DNA of 64,000 nucleotides, from positions 596,415 to 660,414 of the forward strand of contig JAAGOF010000204.1 of the NCBI GenBank assembly GCA_010645155.1. The letters run 5' to 3'. The notes under the pieces are model-generated. The model worked only from the letters and a program-made list of their open reading frames with translations. It was not told the DNA's origin and ran no database searches. The position numbers and the translations under genes were made by a program. Source of the stretch: Tigriopus japonicus. Its lineage: Eukaryota > Arthropoda > Copepoda > Harpacticoida > Harpacticidae. Positions 14,031-27,421 of the stretch are shown here, piece after piece; within the stretch, counting starts at the first letter, position 1; every line of letters starts with the position of its first letter.

Positions 14031-16369
14031 GCTTTCGTTGTAGATTTTAACAGAACCAATACAGCTAAGATTACAGACACAAGAGAAACTACCAATTTTG
14101 TCCCTTAATTCGAAAGCCTTTGTGATAGATGGCGCTGTCAATGCTGGATTCTTCTTATTAAAGGACTCTCTTGTAAACGATCGACGAATCCCAACCCTAG
14201 CTTTTGTGTGAGGCTATGGAACTTGATTGCAAGAAAAATCATTTGTCGTCTTTCTCTTTTCACCTTCTGATCCAGCTCTATTCTCATTTCTAACATCTGG
14301 TTTCTTCTAGACATGATTCGGAAAAGTACAGAGCTTTGCTCAGACGAAAATTGTATCGTCCAACTTCTTTATGTTCTAAAGCACATCTTATAGCTGAGCA
14401 ATCATAACTGATGGAATGTTGTCCCAGTTTGAAATACCTGATAAAATGTTAGTGGGAATTTTTCATTCTCTAAAAAATCATCTATTTAAATATGCTTGAT
14501 CCATCGATGAAAAAGATTGATAGAAAGATTACAAACTGCCTTATGCCATGCTTGGATCGCTATTCAAACTAGTTCGATTCATTCCACGCTAACGACTAGA
14601 ATTCGAGTGGAATTTTGAAGATTAATATTTCCAACTTTTTCGTCATCTTATAAATCTTTGATGTCGTTTAATTGGCAAAAATGCTCACACTTTTATCTTG
14701 TTGCTCAAGTCACCATGTCATATTTTACAATTCTGTGCTCTAATATTTTTTCACTTTTCTACAGAGTCCGTAGGAGGTACATATTGTCCATACGTAGTTA
14801 ATCCTAAGGGTCTTTGGAGCATATCATAAATAAATCATCTGAGCCTGGTCAACGGCGCTGCAGGAATGCAACTACGAGGAAATTACTCCCGAACATTCAC
14901 GAGAGAATTAGTATCCTGGAACATCCTTAACACCAAGATTTACAACCACGCACGTTCACGTGCTCTTTTTTCTTTCTTTCTCTCTCTCTCCCTCACTTTG
15001 GCGTTGTCAAGGTTTAACACAACAGTACTCAAGTGGGTGCAGTACTCTGCCCTTGATCGTGGTGAGGTGGTTCCGTGGGCAAGCACTAATTTGATGATTC
15101 TTTCGCATGCGATTCCATCATCAGGTTATCAATTGTGTTCCTGCCAGAGACAAATTGGATCAGCCAAAACCGTCGCTCTCTGGTTGGGCAGCTAGGCACG
15201 AGAACCATCACCAAAACCACCTTCATCCTCCTCACGAGAGAGAGGGAAACGCAAGACGACAGAGAAACATTCTCTGGTTCCGGCACCAAATATTCGTGAA
15301 TGATATTCCAGGGCTCAAATGGAACACTAGCGTTACTTGGCCATGGAAATCTGTATTGATTTGTTTTAGTGTGAATAGTAGATTGGCTAAGTAAAGAAAT
15401 GAAAAGGTTTCTTTGACCGATCAAGTGTGACCATAGACTCAGCCGTTCAGGGTGGATGATGACTGTCTGATTGTTGTGTTTCGTTTCTCGTTGATCTTTG
15501 GCTATGGTGACAGATCATCTCCTGTGAACCAACGTCACCATGATGGGAACGTAATACATCTTGATACGTCTTTAGAACGACAAACCATACATAGTACACA
15601 GTGCACAGACACACAAATCCATCATTTGAGAAGTTTCTTGATGAAAAGCAAATGATGGTTTTAATGGAAGCCACGATGATGGTCATGAGCAGCATGATGA
15701 TGATGGTGATCGTCTTCATCATCATCATCCTGGTCTCTCACGGTGATGTGTGTGAATGAGAGAACTTGCACTTTGCACACACGCAGACAGCCAACCAACG
15801 AATAGTCAGTGATCATGGTAAATGATGTCATTTTCATTACAATCGACATTAAAAGACATTTCACTGAAGGCGGCCGAATAGTGAATGACAGAGAGAAGGA
15901 GATCGAGAGAGAGACCAGCCCTCCTGAGCATCACGATTACCGATTCACATCGCTCAACCTTGGTGGCTGAAGAGATCATTTCTGGGAATGATTACGGAAC
16001 AACTTTTTGCACGCCTTCTTTATTGCCGTTTTCAATGAATTTCCTTTTCGTGGAATAGTCTACGTCTGTCTGCTATACCCTCTCCACGTAAAACCTTCCG
16101 AGTTGTTCCTCCCAAGTTTCTGGGCTTCTCATTAATCTGTTCCGAAATCTCGCTTAAGCGCGTCGGGTGAGCTTTTTTACTTCTCCTGCCCGTCTCTTAA
16201 TGATTCGACGAGAAGGCTAATAATGGTAAAAGATATTCCAGGACCACTACAGTAAATCTACTATCCTGACAGGCGAAGTCGACTTCTTGTTTATTTAATG
16301 CAGGAGAAATGAGTTTGATCATAGAAGGATCTAGGGGAACGAACCTCTGCAGGACAGCCGCCGTTTTCT

Positions 16370-16435
16370 TTTTCTTCTTCTTCTTCTTCTTCTTCTTCTT
16401 CTTCTTCTTCTTCTTCTTCTTCTTCTTCTTCTTCT
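16370..16435. repeat. (TTC)n microsatellite
   Basis: About 22 uninterrupted TTC units. On the minus strand it gives a poly-glutamate open frame, an artefact of the repeat. Confidence 0.95.
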
Positions 16436-19400
16436 ATACATGGTGGCATGGTAGCACTCACTAGCCAGTCACTAGTGAGCGGGGGAAACCTGTCTTTGAG
16501 TAACATCAATTTATTTTCGTGGTTCCCCCAACCAACCACTCTAAAATCGACCCAACAACAGCGACGACTACGACGAGGCTGTCGGATGGTCCTCTTTCTC
16601 TATTCAGAGGACCGTGAGTTGCTCTGCTCTTAATGGCCCAAGGAAAGGTTGGCTAATGGTTTTTGAATGTCAGGCTTATGTGTGTATCATTGCCATTTGA
16701 TTGCCATCATTGAGCTCGATTTCAATTTGGTGGCCAGATAGATGGATGGATAGAAAGAGGAGCACACCGCCACAATACGGTACACAATTCCTTGGTCGTT
16801 GACGTGGTCACCGACCATCAATGATGTTTTTGGAGAAAATCATCTCCGACAACATTACCATTTCGCATCTGAAAGAGAGAAAGAAATAAACCATCGTCAT
16901 CATGATCACAAACATCATGCGAGAACCCTAGGTCGATGGTACACTAGATTGTTGCTTGTTTGCTGGCTTGCTTACCTACCTATGGAAGCTGGTTGGTCGC
17001 TGGGAGGAAACCTGTTCATAATTTTGTCGTGTTTGGGCGGTCGCAAATGATCCTTTGAGACTGGAAATCGTTCACCTTTCAAAATCACAAGTCCGTGACA
17101 GAATTTTTTCCCAAATACGACTAACCAAGCAAGCAAGCCAACAACTTGCTGGCATAGAAGCACGGCCCTCAAGCTACTACCGGTTCTCAATTCAAGTTCC
17201 ATACTGTGGCTTGAGATTCCCACCGCTTGTGACAGTTTTAATTTGCCTCTTGCATTCAGGGGCACGTTCTTTGAACATATTGACCCAGGTTAGATGGATG
17301 GATGGGATGACGGCTTATGGGAAATGGACTTGGTTTCTCGGAGTGCATGACCCTCCAAGAGGCTATTCATTATCATTTGAAGAATATTCTGATTATGAAG
17401 CCTTGATAACATTTACAGCCAAGGCATTCAAGAAGACAACAACGAGACTGATTGGACCAAAGAACATTGTGACTGAGGGTCTTGTGTACGAAGGTGTGTT
17501 TTTGCTGTTATCCTACATTTCTCATCAAGTATCGTCGGAGCCATCATCGGCTATGGTTTTTTTCTTTTTCCCCCACTACATACACTGCTGACTTGGTGCT
17601 CGTAGTATTACTACACACCCTACGTACTCTACGGACTACCGAATTGCGAGGGTAGTAGAGTGGTTGAGGCGATGACGGTGGTGGTGGTGGCACCAGTAGC
17701 AGTATCTTTAGGAGTGGAACCTAATTCTGAATAGCTACTTAATGAACCCCTCGTCGTTGGTTCTTTCGTTCGCCTTTGCCTTCTGTTGGTTGGTTGTTGG
17801 TCGACTTAGTAGCTCTCCTCGTCTTCCAAGTAGTGTGTCTTCGTTGCACTGTTCTCTTTTCCAACTCTGAAATACTTTTCGGTCGCCCTGTTCGATGTAG
17901 ATCCGATCCAAAAGCCAAACGGGAAGAAGAGAGTGGAAAACTAAACAGTGGGACCACAGTTTACTTGGTCATCCACTAAGATGAAAAGTCTGTCGAAGGC
18001 CAAGTCATAGATGTTAACTTGGCAATTGTCATTTGAATCGATATCTCTTCGATGGATCTTGTTTTAAGGGATACCTTAAGAACATTTTGTATTCGAATTC
18101 CATGAGTAATCTACTGGCTCTTTGTCTGTGAATGGACGACTTGGTATGGTAGTGATGTTGATGAGGGTGCTCTCCTTCGGAAACTAATTCATTACTTTTG
18201 ACACCAAAAGCCAAGGAAATTCCGCTGATGAGGAAATCCAGAGCAATTTCCCCAATGATTCATTAATGTTCCATTTGACACAATTGATTTTCCCCGGACA
18301 TAATTATGTTGATACTTCATCCAGACTTTGGTAAAGAAACATGAAAAAACACAGAGACACCAGCCCATATTTGCCACTTCCGGAGAACATGGGTGGGTGA
18401 ACTAATACTACTACATGGAACTCTCGTGATTTTGCTATGGAACACGTACTGGATCCTTTGCCCCTGTACCCTATTCGTTCCGCGCGTTATAGGGCAACAC
18501 CATGTCGATCGTCGTCTGAAGCACCGAATCACAAGCATTGCCCCATATCTAGAGGGCTTCTTGTGGGTTGAACTATCGAGTTCATTTTCGACGATGATGA
18601 TGATGATGACAACAACAGCAGCAACAACGGCATCAATGAGCAGTCGACAAGTGGGCAGTGGCAGTTGGCACTTGGTTCCGGTGGAACACAATTGGACACG
18701 GCTGAAGTTATGTTGTACTAAATTCAAGAGCTTTGAACACCAAGAAGGACTCAATCAATGCCAGCTCCGCAACGCAAAGGAGAGAGAAAAATATTCATGG
18801 TTCCAAGGGTGTCAAAATCATTTATCACTCCGTCCTAAAAGAAGGCAGCCCTCGATTCCCCCTCTGATTTTACGCAATGCATGATGAGCCACGATGATAT
18901 GCGCCATAATTTCCTGGAACCTACGGGTTAATGCCAAACTCTATAAGATTGAGAGAGAGAAAGAACGAGGAAGAAGTAAACGCAGAAGAAATGAAAGTGG
19001 AAGAAAAAAGGGGCGACCCTCTTGATCCTCTGGACTCTCTGAGACTCAGGCAACCACATACGTACGTGACCAACTCATTTTCGCTCCCTGCTTGTTTTTG
19101 AGGTCAACAGGAGATCTCTTTAAAGGAGTCGTTTGCGGACGCTGAGCTCAAGTTCTTCTGGGTGGTATGCGATGGTGGCAAGGCGGCAATAACTCAGCAA
19201 AGCTTAGCCCTACTTACGAGTTACCCCATACGTGGTTGCATCGGATGGGTTGATATGGTATGTGGGTGTGTCCGGTGTCTTGTGAGGCCCCATGCTGCTT
19301 TGTGAATTAGAAGTCACCACTCCTATGTGCGGAACATTGTCCTAACCATGTCGTTTGATCAAGGGAGTATCACGATATCCGAATATTATCAGACTCTCTC

Positions 19401-22400
19401 TCCCTGCTTAAAGGAATGGATTGCCCCTCCAAAAACTTTGGGGAATGCCGAATATGCTCTTGGAAATGGTCTTTGTGAGTGACTCCTAAATTTGAGAGAC
19501 AACTGTTTTTTATTCGGGGTCACGGTCAGATTTTCTTCTTTTTCAACCAAAGGTAAAATAAATGTCCAAAGACGACATTTTGTTCGAGTAAACAGAAGCC
19601 ATTCATTCATGAGTTTTCTATGGGGGTTGCCCCATTCTCATCATGGTCTCCTCGGTGGGTAGGGGTGGGGGTCCGATCCGATGGTCTTAGTTGGTTGTCG
19701 TTCAAGCGAGCATGGGACAGTTCTCTCCTCAGCCAGAACACAGTTCAGCAATGCCAATGGCAGCACCACTACTTCCATCATCATCATCATCACACCTCAT
19801 TCCAATAAGCCTCCCGCTGATCCAGAAACACCTCCATGCTCATTCATCTTGTAGGCTCAATGAGGATCGACAGTGGGCCATTGGACTCGAACGAACGAAC
19901 GAACGAATGAACCAGACAGCCTGGGAGACTCGAACTCGTCCGACGATCTCACTAATATTTACTTCAATACGCGCTCTTGGGACCACGAATGCGCTGGACT
20001 TGTTTGTCTCGCTCCATAATTATCTGTGTACATTTCCGCTCATATTATTGTGGTTGGTCAAAAATGAGGATTTCTTTTGTTTCTCGGCCAGAAATGTCAA
20101 AAGGAGATACCCTAAATGACGCCTCTTTCAATTGACCCCTTGTTCGAATTGCCCATAGTTAATTCTGAAAAAGAGATGATTTCACCTATTCAGTGGTCCA
20201 TGGAATGAGACAGACGAAGAAGACGGCGAAAAGGGCGTTTTTGGAATTGCTTGTCACACTGCAGAGTGAACTTATTGAACTTTCCTAAGTTCTAGCCTAC
20301 GCCACTGGGTGAAATTTCCCGTCATCATCACCATCAGCAACAACATCACCATCATCATCATGTGTGGGTTCGCTTTTCGAGTCTCTGTGGCTCTCTCAAT
20401 TACGTTATTGCCTATAGGAAATGCGGGAGATTCATTATTGGATGCGTCAAAGTCTAATCCAATCCATCACTCCAGTTTTGTAAAGACTCGTCAAGCCAAT
20501 TCAGATCGACGAAGCCAACTTAGCTATGGAGCGCTGTTGGTTAAGCCAGTCAGGAGAAAACACACGTGTGTGTGAAATGTTCAAGCTCGAATTTAAAGTC
20601 ACTCGGATTTAAGATGACACCTATTGCAGATTCAATTTGACGCCATGCGAACAACATGATGCGACGTAATCACGTCACAAAGACTGATGAGGATGGCCTA
20701 TTTCAAGTATTTGTTGCAGTATCCGGTTACCTTAAGGTCCCAAGAGAATGCATCGAAGGTCACGAAATTGGCGGTGGATCAAAAGTTAGGGAAACATATG
20801 CGTCGTTCACGGTCCTGCATTTTGCTTCTACCTCATCGTAGAAGAAGTGATCTCGTTCTTGAGCCAAGACGAACACGACGAGGACGTCGACGAGGATGAC
20901 GACGACAATGTGCACGGATCATCAGTCTTCACTTGATTTTTGGCCCCTTCAAGCCTCCTTGCTTCCTTGCCGACATGTCTTGTCCCCATCGTGGGTCCAT
21001 GCCACATATTGTTCCACGAGCTGTCTTGTCAAAGTCTGACATGCCCCAAACTTTACTTTTTTACTTGGGATTTTTTTCTCCGTCGAAAACAGACAAGAGC
21101 AATGAAGGAGTTATTCAAAAATCAATTCAAGTCTCTTTTGGATTTCCCTAGGGGAAGTACGAAAGAGTCAAGACTCTTGGAAAAAAACGCGTGTGGTCTC
21201 CCTGTCTCTCAATCCAGTGAACATTCGTTAACCTCCTTGATTTCTCGGCTTTCAAAATTACGCATTGAAATGTACTCTGACTCTTTAAAAGCCAGGGAAA
21301 GTGGAAACACACTATCTCGGTCAACCTCTGCATCTCATTGACAATCAAGATCGTGAAGGTGCCAAGTTCCATGGAACGGTCGAATTCATTTTCCTCTTTT
21401 TGTTGGCCGGAAGGCTGGACCGTGCCAGAGAGAATTGAAATGAGTTGGGGAACATTCGCACACTAATAAAATATTCCATCTTTTTTGAAAGCCGTCCACA
21501 TTAATTGAAACTCTTAAAATTCTCTTTCTGGACGACTCGAGAGAACGCATGCTCATGTTTTGCCAGAAGCCCAGGAGACCTCGGCATCCCCGAGAAACAG
21601 GAGCTGGGGCCAGATTTCTGAATAGAATTAAGCAGCCGGAATTTATTTCCACACTGGGGTCCGTTGCTTCGGGTGATGGTGGTGGTCTCGCTCAATCTTT
21701 CTCTTTCTCTCTTGGAATTGCTTACAGCCATCTACCACTAGGACCACCAATACCATTTGGTCGGTCTTTCAAAGAACCAAGAGCACGAGAAGACCTCCAG
21801 CGAAGGAACAAGGAACGAACGGCCCATCAGGACCATGACGGACTCCCTAGAGCTACTTACATTCCACCATTACTACCCATACTCACTCCACTCACATGAC
21901 GTTCCAACAAACTACTACTTGGTACATGCATACTATGCTTCATGCTGCTGGCTGTCTCTTACTATTTCCACGTATCAAGTGAGGCTCTGAGGCTCAGAGT
22001 GGACAATGTTCCAATTTCCAGCGAAGGATCGAGCTTTTGGTGCCACTTCCGGCATTACGTTAGTCCGTGCAGTATATGCTTTATTCATGTGGTCGTTCTG
22101 AGCCAGCAAATGGGTTGCAAACCATTCAACCGCAGTTCCCCTCCCTCAGGGCAGCCCTCACCAAGACCGAATAAGACCAGTCACATGGCCAAAGGTCTTG
22201 AAGTTTTACCCAAAAATGGCGGCCACTCACGAAAACATCACCAAATTTTTAATCTGTCCCATTTCAAAACTTCCCTGGCTGTCGGACCAGGTTTGATCGT
22301 GACTCATTCGTACGTGGATCAATCTTGTCACATGAAAAAAAGTGTCTTGATGCAAGCCAGCGCCCTGATTTTTCTCCTTGGATGCACGAGAGGGCATTCT

Positions 22401-25400
22401 CATTGTCATGGGCACTTTTGATCGACGCTCCCATCACTAGGTCCTCTTTTTCTTCTTTTTCTTGCCATGGACTGCTGATGTGCCGTACGGGGATGTCTCT
22501 CTAGTCAACTCTCCTCCCCAATCGCCCAATCTTCCCCATAGTTCTCAACCACGAACCAAGTTGATCTCATCCTCATCCACGTAGACGTCAGCATCATCAT
22601 CGTCATGATCACCCTGACTGGTTCTCTCCCTCACATGCACCCAGAAGATTTTCGTTCACCCCCAAAGCCTAAAGATTGGTTTACTATCCATTGCACGAAT
22701 CCATAGAGCACCACAGCCCACGACATAGCATCACCCTGTTTGTTCATAGAGTATCGGTGAACTGTAGTACTGTAAGCGCTAAGCTGATAGTGAACGTACA
22801 ACTCGGAGCTCATATGCGCAAGGGAGGGAAAAGAACAGAACTACAATGTTCACTCAGGCTTGAGTTTGATAAGCGTGTGAGATTGAATCCAAAGATTGAA
22901 GATGAAAACCAAGAACCGCATGGTCGTCGTGGTCGTGGTCGTGGTTGTTGTTGTTGGTAGTGATGTTAGAGGTGGTGGTCGTACTCGTCGTCGTTCCCTC
23001 CCCTCTTCGATCTTGGCCCACATAAACCATTGAGCTCAAATAATATGTCTTACATTTCTATTCACGATTTCATTTTCGAGTTTCCTCTCCGACTTTGTAG
23101 AGTGCTCCCGTTGATATTTCACACGTTTCCGTCTCAACTACTTTCGGTCCATATAGACTCGTGGAGTGAAATTGATACTCTTCTATCCCTCTGAATTTTG
23201 TCCCGATGTGGGAAAGAAATATTGGTTCGAGCCCAAAGTTCTTCAGAAAGTGTCTAAGCTCTCCTATCCCCCTCCCTCTCTCTCTCTCAGTAGCACATAG
23301 TACATTTCCTATTTCTGGCACGATGCAATGCAGATTCCGTTCAGTGACGACTACTGCATAGTGATATGTCGTATGGCGAGTACGATAGAAGTCAGAAATG
23401 AAATGAACTGTTGGAGATAAACTTGCGTTGGGAGTGCACGCGTAGCCGTCAATCAAAGTGAATATTGGCTCATGTTCCGGAAGAGTACTAGCAAGCATCC
23501 TCGTCCTCGTCTTCGTGCTCCTTTTTGCGACCCCAGACAACATCCCAGGGTCCCCTCCATTTGATCTCGTTCTCTTCCAGTCATCATCGTGTTCTTATGT
23601 GGCACCCATGCAGTATGTGGCCATCAGCATATTATTCCCCTTGATCCGGGGTTTCTTTCTCCCCACTACAAGAATCAATTCCCGTTCCAACTTCTAACTT
23701 TCAACCAAACCGAGAACATCAAGGAGAAGAGACCCAAAGAAAAGGAGGACGGAAGGAAGGAATAGAGCAGCTTTTCGATCTACTACTTCGTCAATACGGC
23801 TCAAAACGGCTACGTTTATTGGGAGAATACACATACACACAGTCGAGATTCCAAGTACGTCATCGACTACTCTGCACTACGACGATCTTGAATGAAAAGA
23901 GAAGAAGCCTTCTTCGGATCCGTTCATATCATTGGAAAGCGGCGTTCATCGAGTTTTCCATTTGAGAAGAAACACATATCCGAAGAGAAGAACAAACAAG
24001 AGTGGTAAAGCAGGAGCTAGATGAGGAGGCTATTTCAGACTTTCCTTTGATTGGAATCATAGGAGGAAAGTGAATGAGCCGCTAGTTATTTCAGAGGGAT
24101 ACGGAGACTTTGTAGTACGTTATTCGCTCAGAATGTTATGTTTATTAAACCGATGATAACGAGTGCAGTCATAAATTTCTTATTTACTTTATTTACTACA
24201 CTATTGAAAGTTCGTACCAACATAATGAAAGTACTTTTTTTTGAAAAGAATAAACCGGGATTACACCAATGTCAAAACAACAATCGAGTCTCTTTTTTTG
24301 AAAGCTGAATTGACCTTAAGGAGGAACCGAATCGACTGTAAATATTACAAAAAAGTAAATATTTGTAAAATGTATGTCAGTACATCACCACCCATGAACA
24401 AAGCAAGATGTTAGGGGACAGGCAGGCTCAAGATCCGTTTCACTGCTTCAGTTGAGAGACCAAGTTGAAATGTGACATCAAAGTTATCTTCTAATGACAA
24501 TCATTACAAGCTCTAGAGAAGCAGAAGAAGAGAGGAGGGCAAAAAATGTTGCGTCTTGTCGTAGTAAATATGAGTGTCACTTGGGAAAGCCAATCCAATA
24601 CTTGATTGTCATCATCTCGTGCAATGCTCAAAACAGCTGAATCATCTTTCGTTTTTCTTCTTTCCACCCTGGATTTGGATCTAAAACACTAGAGGAAAAA
24701 GGAGCCCTCGCCATAACGTCAGGGAACAACAGTAACAAAAGCCAACGATGCTTCTTTCAAAGTTCAGAGGGTGGTTTATTCTCGCCAAATAATTTACGAT
24801 TTATGAGTGTCTAGCCCACCCAAAAAAGCAACCCAGTATACATGTACGCGTATCCACAGAGGAACTACTGCCCTATCCACAACTTACGTATATGGGATGT
24901 GCATTGTGTCGGATTCGTGGACCCGTAATACATGCAGATTTGAGTTGCCCCTCAGACACACTGCTAGATCGGAAAAAGGTAACCAACCCGTTAGCCCAAA
25001 TGGTTGGTTGTACCAAGAAGAAGTGGTGGCTTTGTGCGCAGAACTGGCCAAAAGCAATTCACCAATTTTATAACCTCCAATATTTTTCAACTGCTCGCTG
25101 CCTACTTTGCCCTTCCTTTCAAACACTATGGAGCGTTCTTATTAAGGTTCAAAGTAGATCGGCGCTTCTTAACCTTGGCCGCAACCATAACCATAACCTT
25201 TGGAGCTTGTTTTGACATCCAAATAAGCCGTTTGGGATCCTTGTCAACTAGTCAAGTGAAAAGCTATTCCTTGGGTTGGTTGCCATATCAGATCTAGTCT
25301 GGTTTGGGAGTACTTTAGTTGATATGTTCGATCCAAACTAAAGTTTGAATGCAGCAACCGGAAATTCAGCCAGTCCGTCAATGATTTCCCGCTTTTCCCC

Positions 25401-25843
25401 GAGCTCCGTCTTCGCTCCAACGGCTCCTTAACCGAGGCTACTACTCCTACGCTACAACTGCGACCATGGCAATCTTGCGGGTGAGATGAAGATTGGATCG
25501 CCGTTGAGTGCCTCCAAGCCCATCATACACGAATCTATCGGCCAGGAAGGGAGCCGACAATGGGCTGACGACAAAAGGCAATCCGTGAGGAGCCCACATT
25601 CACATGAGAACTGAGACGGCCGAGATATTGCGGACCTGCGGACAAACTCCACGAAGTTCACCGGCTCCACCAACTCTGGTCTGAAAGATGGAGATGAGGA
25701 GAAACATTAGATATGCCTTGGGTGGATGAGTGTGTGAGTAAGGGTGTCTTTGGTTTGAGAGTGAGTGAGTGAGTGGGATAAGAGCTGGCTAGGAGTAAAA
25801 TGCTATTCGTCTTGAATGGCTTGTGAATGGTGGTGTCGTCGAC

Positions 25844-25959
25844 GACGACGTCTTCTAGAGGCAACTTTCCTCCCATTGGTCAATGGCTTGAGCAAAGCAA
25901 GTCCTCCTTGACAAAGTGGGCCGTAGATAGATGGAGGTGCCCACCACCACAGCACATAC
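25844..25959. repeat. Left copy of the second duplicated gap flank
   Basis: A 116-bp segment ending at the N run, repeated at 26011-26126 with only two substitutions seen (cttctagag versus cttccagag; accaccac versus accatcac). It is interpreted as one locus, possibly two alleles, joined by a false gap. Confidence 0.9.
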
Positions 25960-26010
25960 NNNNNNNNNNNNNNNNNNNNNNNNNNNNNNNNNNNNNNNNN
26001 NNNNNNNNNN
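25960..26010. other. Assembly gap (51 N)
   Basis: A run of 51 N flanked on both sides by the same 116-bp sequence, as at the first gap. Probably spurious. Confidence 0.95.
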
Positions 26011-26126
26011 GACGACGTCTTCCAGAGGCAACTTTCCTCCCATTGGTCAATGGCTTGAGCAAAGCAAGTCCTCCTTGACAAAGTGGGCCGTAGATAGATG
26101 GAGGTGCCCACCATCACAGCACATAC
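26011..26126. repeat. Right copy of the second duplicated gap flank
   Basis: Near-identical copy of 25844-25959, starting immediately after the gap. Confidence 0.9.
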
Positions 26127-27174
26127 ATACTGCGAGTACATACGACGTGTGTTTGCTGAGCTACCAGTAGATGAGAGTTCTCCTCCTTGGGAAACAACCA
26201 GCAACCAGCAGTCGGCTAGCCGCTCATGTGCTACTTCATGGTTGGGGCTCATATTTCTGGGCGGAGGGGGTTGCAACTGCTGACACCTTCGGTGCCCACG
26301 CTGAGAGCCCTACGAAGGGTCCGTAGAAGTTGCTGTTGTTGTTGTTGGAGTGGGAGCTGATTGTTAGAGCAGAAGTAGTAACAGCAGTGGTGGATCAAGT
26401 GGAAGTAGTTGTTGGAGAAAAAGAAGTAGAAGATTGGAGGGCATGCTCAAGAATCTCTCTCTCCATGGATACTGAAGGAAGGAAGGTGGACAAAGCCCGT
26501 TGGGATCCAAGTTTGATCCCTGGGCTGAGAGGTGGGTCGAAGCAGTCGCTTTTGGCCTGAACAAGGAGAATGAGAAAGAGCGCGAGCTGGTCCCTCGAGT
26601 TCTGACTTACCCTGGCAAGCTTTGGCGAAGTCGGGTGGGAAATCTTCCAAGCCTTGGCGATAACTTCGCTAAGACCGAATCTGCGACAAGCGCTCTTCAA
26701 TGATTGGGAGCTTGCGCGGCGATTTCCCTTTGATTTCTCAGTCCGACGAATTCTGCGCAAAAGGCGGGAAAGTGGTGCGAGCGAAAAGCAACCACGAGAA
26801 GACTGCCCTCGCAACTAACAGGCTGGCTTGTTGAATGGCTTGCTTGCTTGCTTGCTGACTTGCTTGGGTGCGTGCATGCGTGCGTGGTAGCTGGCTGGAT
26901 TACTCTGTGAATCGCGATCGGCCCTAGATTTGGTGCAAGGATGGCCAAGTCCATGTCGAAGAACAGCGTATCCCGCAGTCAGTGATTTGGCCCTTTTCAA
27001 GCACATGAGGCCAAAATTGCTTACCACAAAAAGAGACAGTGAGAATCGTAGTATCAGTGATCTACCAATTAATACTACTAGTATTATCAATATAAATAAT
27101 ATTAATCATTTACGATATCTCGTTGGTTTTGCTGTTTTGTCTACGAGTGCTCAGGACACGAACAAATAAGTTAA
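26127..27174. other. Proximal 5' region of SoxB1
   Basis: No independent gene is seen. It probably contains the SoxB1 promoter and any 5' untranslated exon. A cttg tetranucleotide run lies near 26843-26866. A frame in register with SoxB1 closes at a TAA at 27172-27174, so any additional coding sequence upstream must come from a spliced exon. I could not define a TATA box or initiator with confidence. Confidence 0.4.
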
Positions 27175-27310
27175 AGTGCAGCATCGTGGTTCATCGTCCC
27201 TCCATCGTTGTTACCGCCATCATCATCCTTTGGGTGCTACGTTTCTGAATCTCTTCTCTCAAGGACCCGTCTCCGTTTAACCGCCAAACTGACGGCAATA
27301 CGAGATACCT

Positions 27311-27421
27311 ATGACTACCCGGACTACGGGCCCACCATCGGCTATCACAATGTGCCAAACAGTGGTGGGGGACAACACAGTCCCGGTGGCATGCTTGCCA
27401 TGGAGTCCTCCCCTGACCTGA
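27311..27421 (+). promoter_or_regulatory. Possible upstream ORF overlapping the SoxB1 start
   Basis: An ATG at 27311, out of frame with SoxB1, opens 36 codons to a TGA at 27419-27421 and so overlaps the proposed SoxB1 ATG at 27391. If this sequence is 5' leader, the uORF could reduce initiation at 27391. If it is instead coding sequence of SoxB1 spliced from an upstream exon, the uORF is meaningless. The two readings are alternatives. Confidence 0.3.

Larger units (their letters stand above)
11976..25843. other. Gene-free stretch upstream of SoxB1
   Basis: No supported coding gene. The longest open frames (178 codons at 17055-17591 plus, 163 at 18393-18884 plus, 159 at 21942-22421 plus, 157 at 23070-23543 minus) lack family motifs and are near the length expected by chance for 64 kb at this composition. 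The stretch holds the tRNA-like fragment near 13.66 kb, the CCGAAA-rich repeat at 13.85-14.03 kb, the TTC array at 16.37 kb and numerous short tetranucleotide arrays (for example AACG near 19889). Its position 5' of a developmental transcription factor makes enhancers likely, but I cannot point to one. Confidence 0.45.

Noticed and set aside
16291..16539. Poly-glutamate minus-strand frame
   Set aside because: Artefact of the TTC microsatellite.
17055..17591. 178-codon plus-strand open frame
   Set aside because: No domain, no conserved motif, and a length near the chance expectation for this much sequence.
23070..23543. 157-codon minus-strand open frame
   Set aside because: No recognisable features, and about one such frame is expected by chance in 64 kb over six frames.
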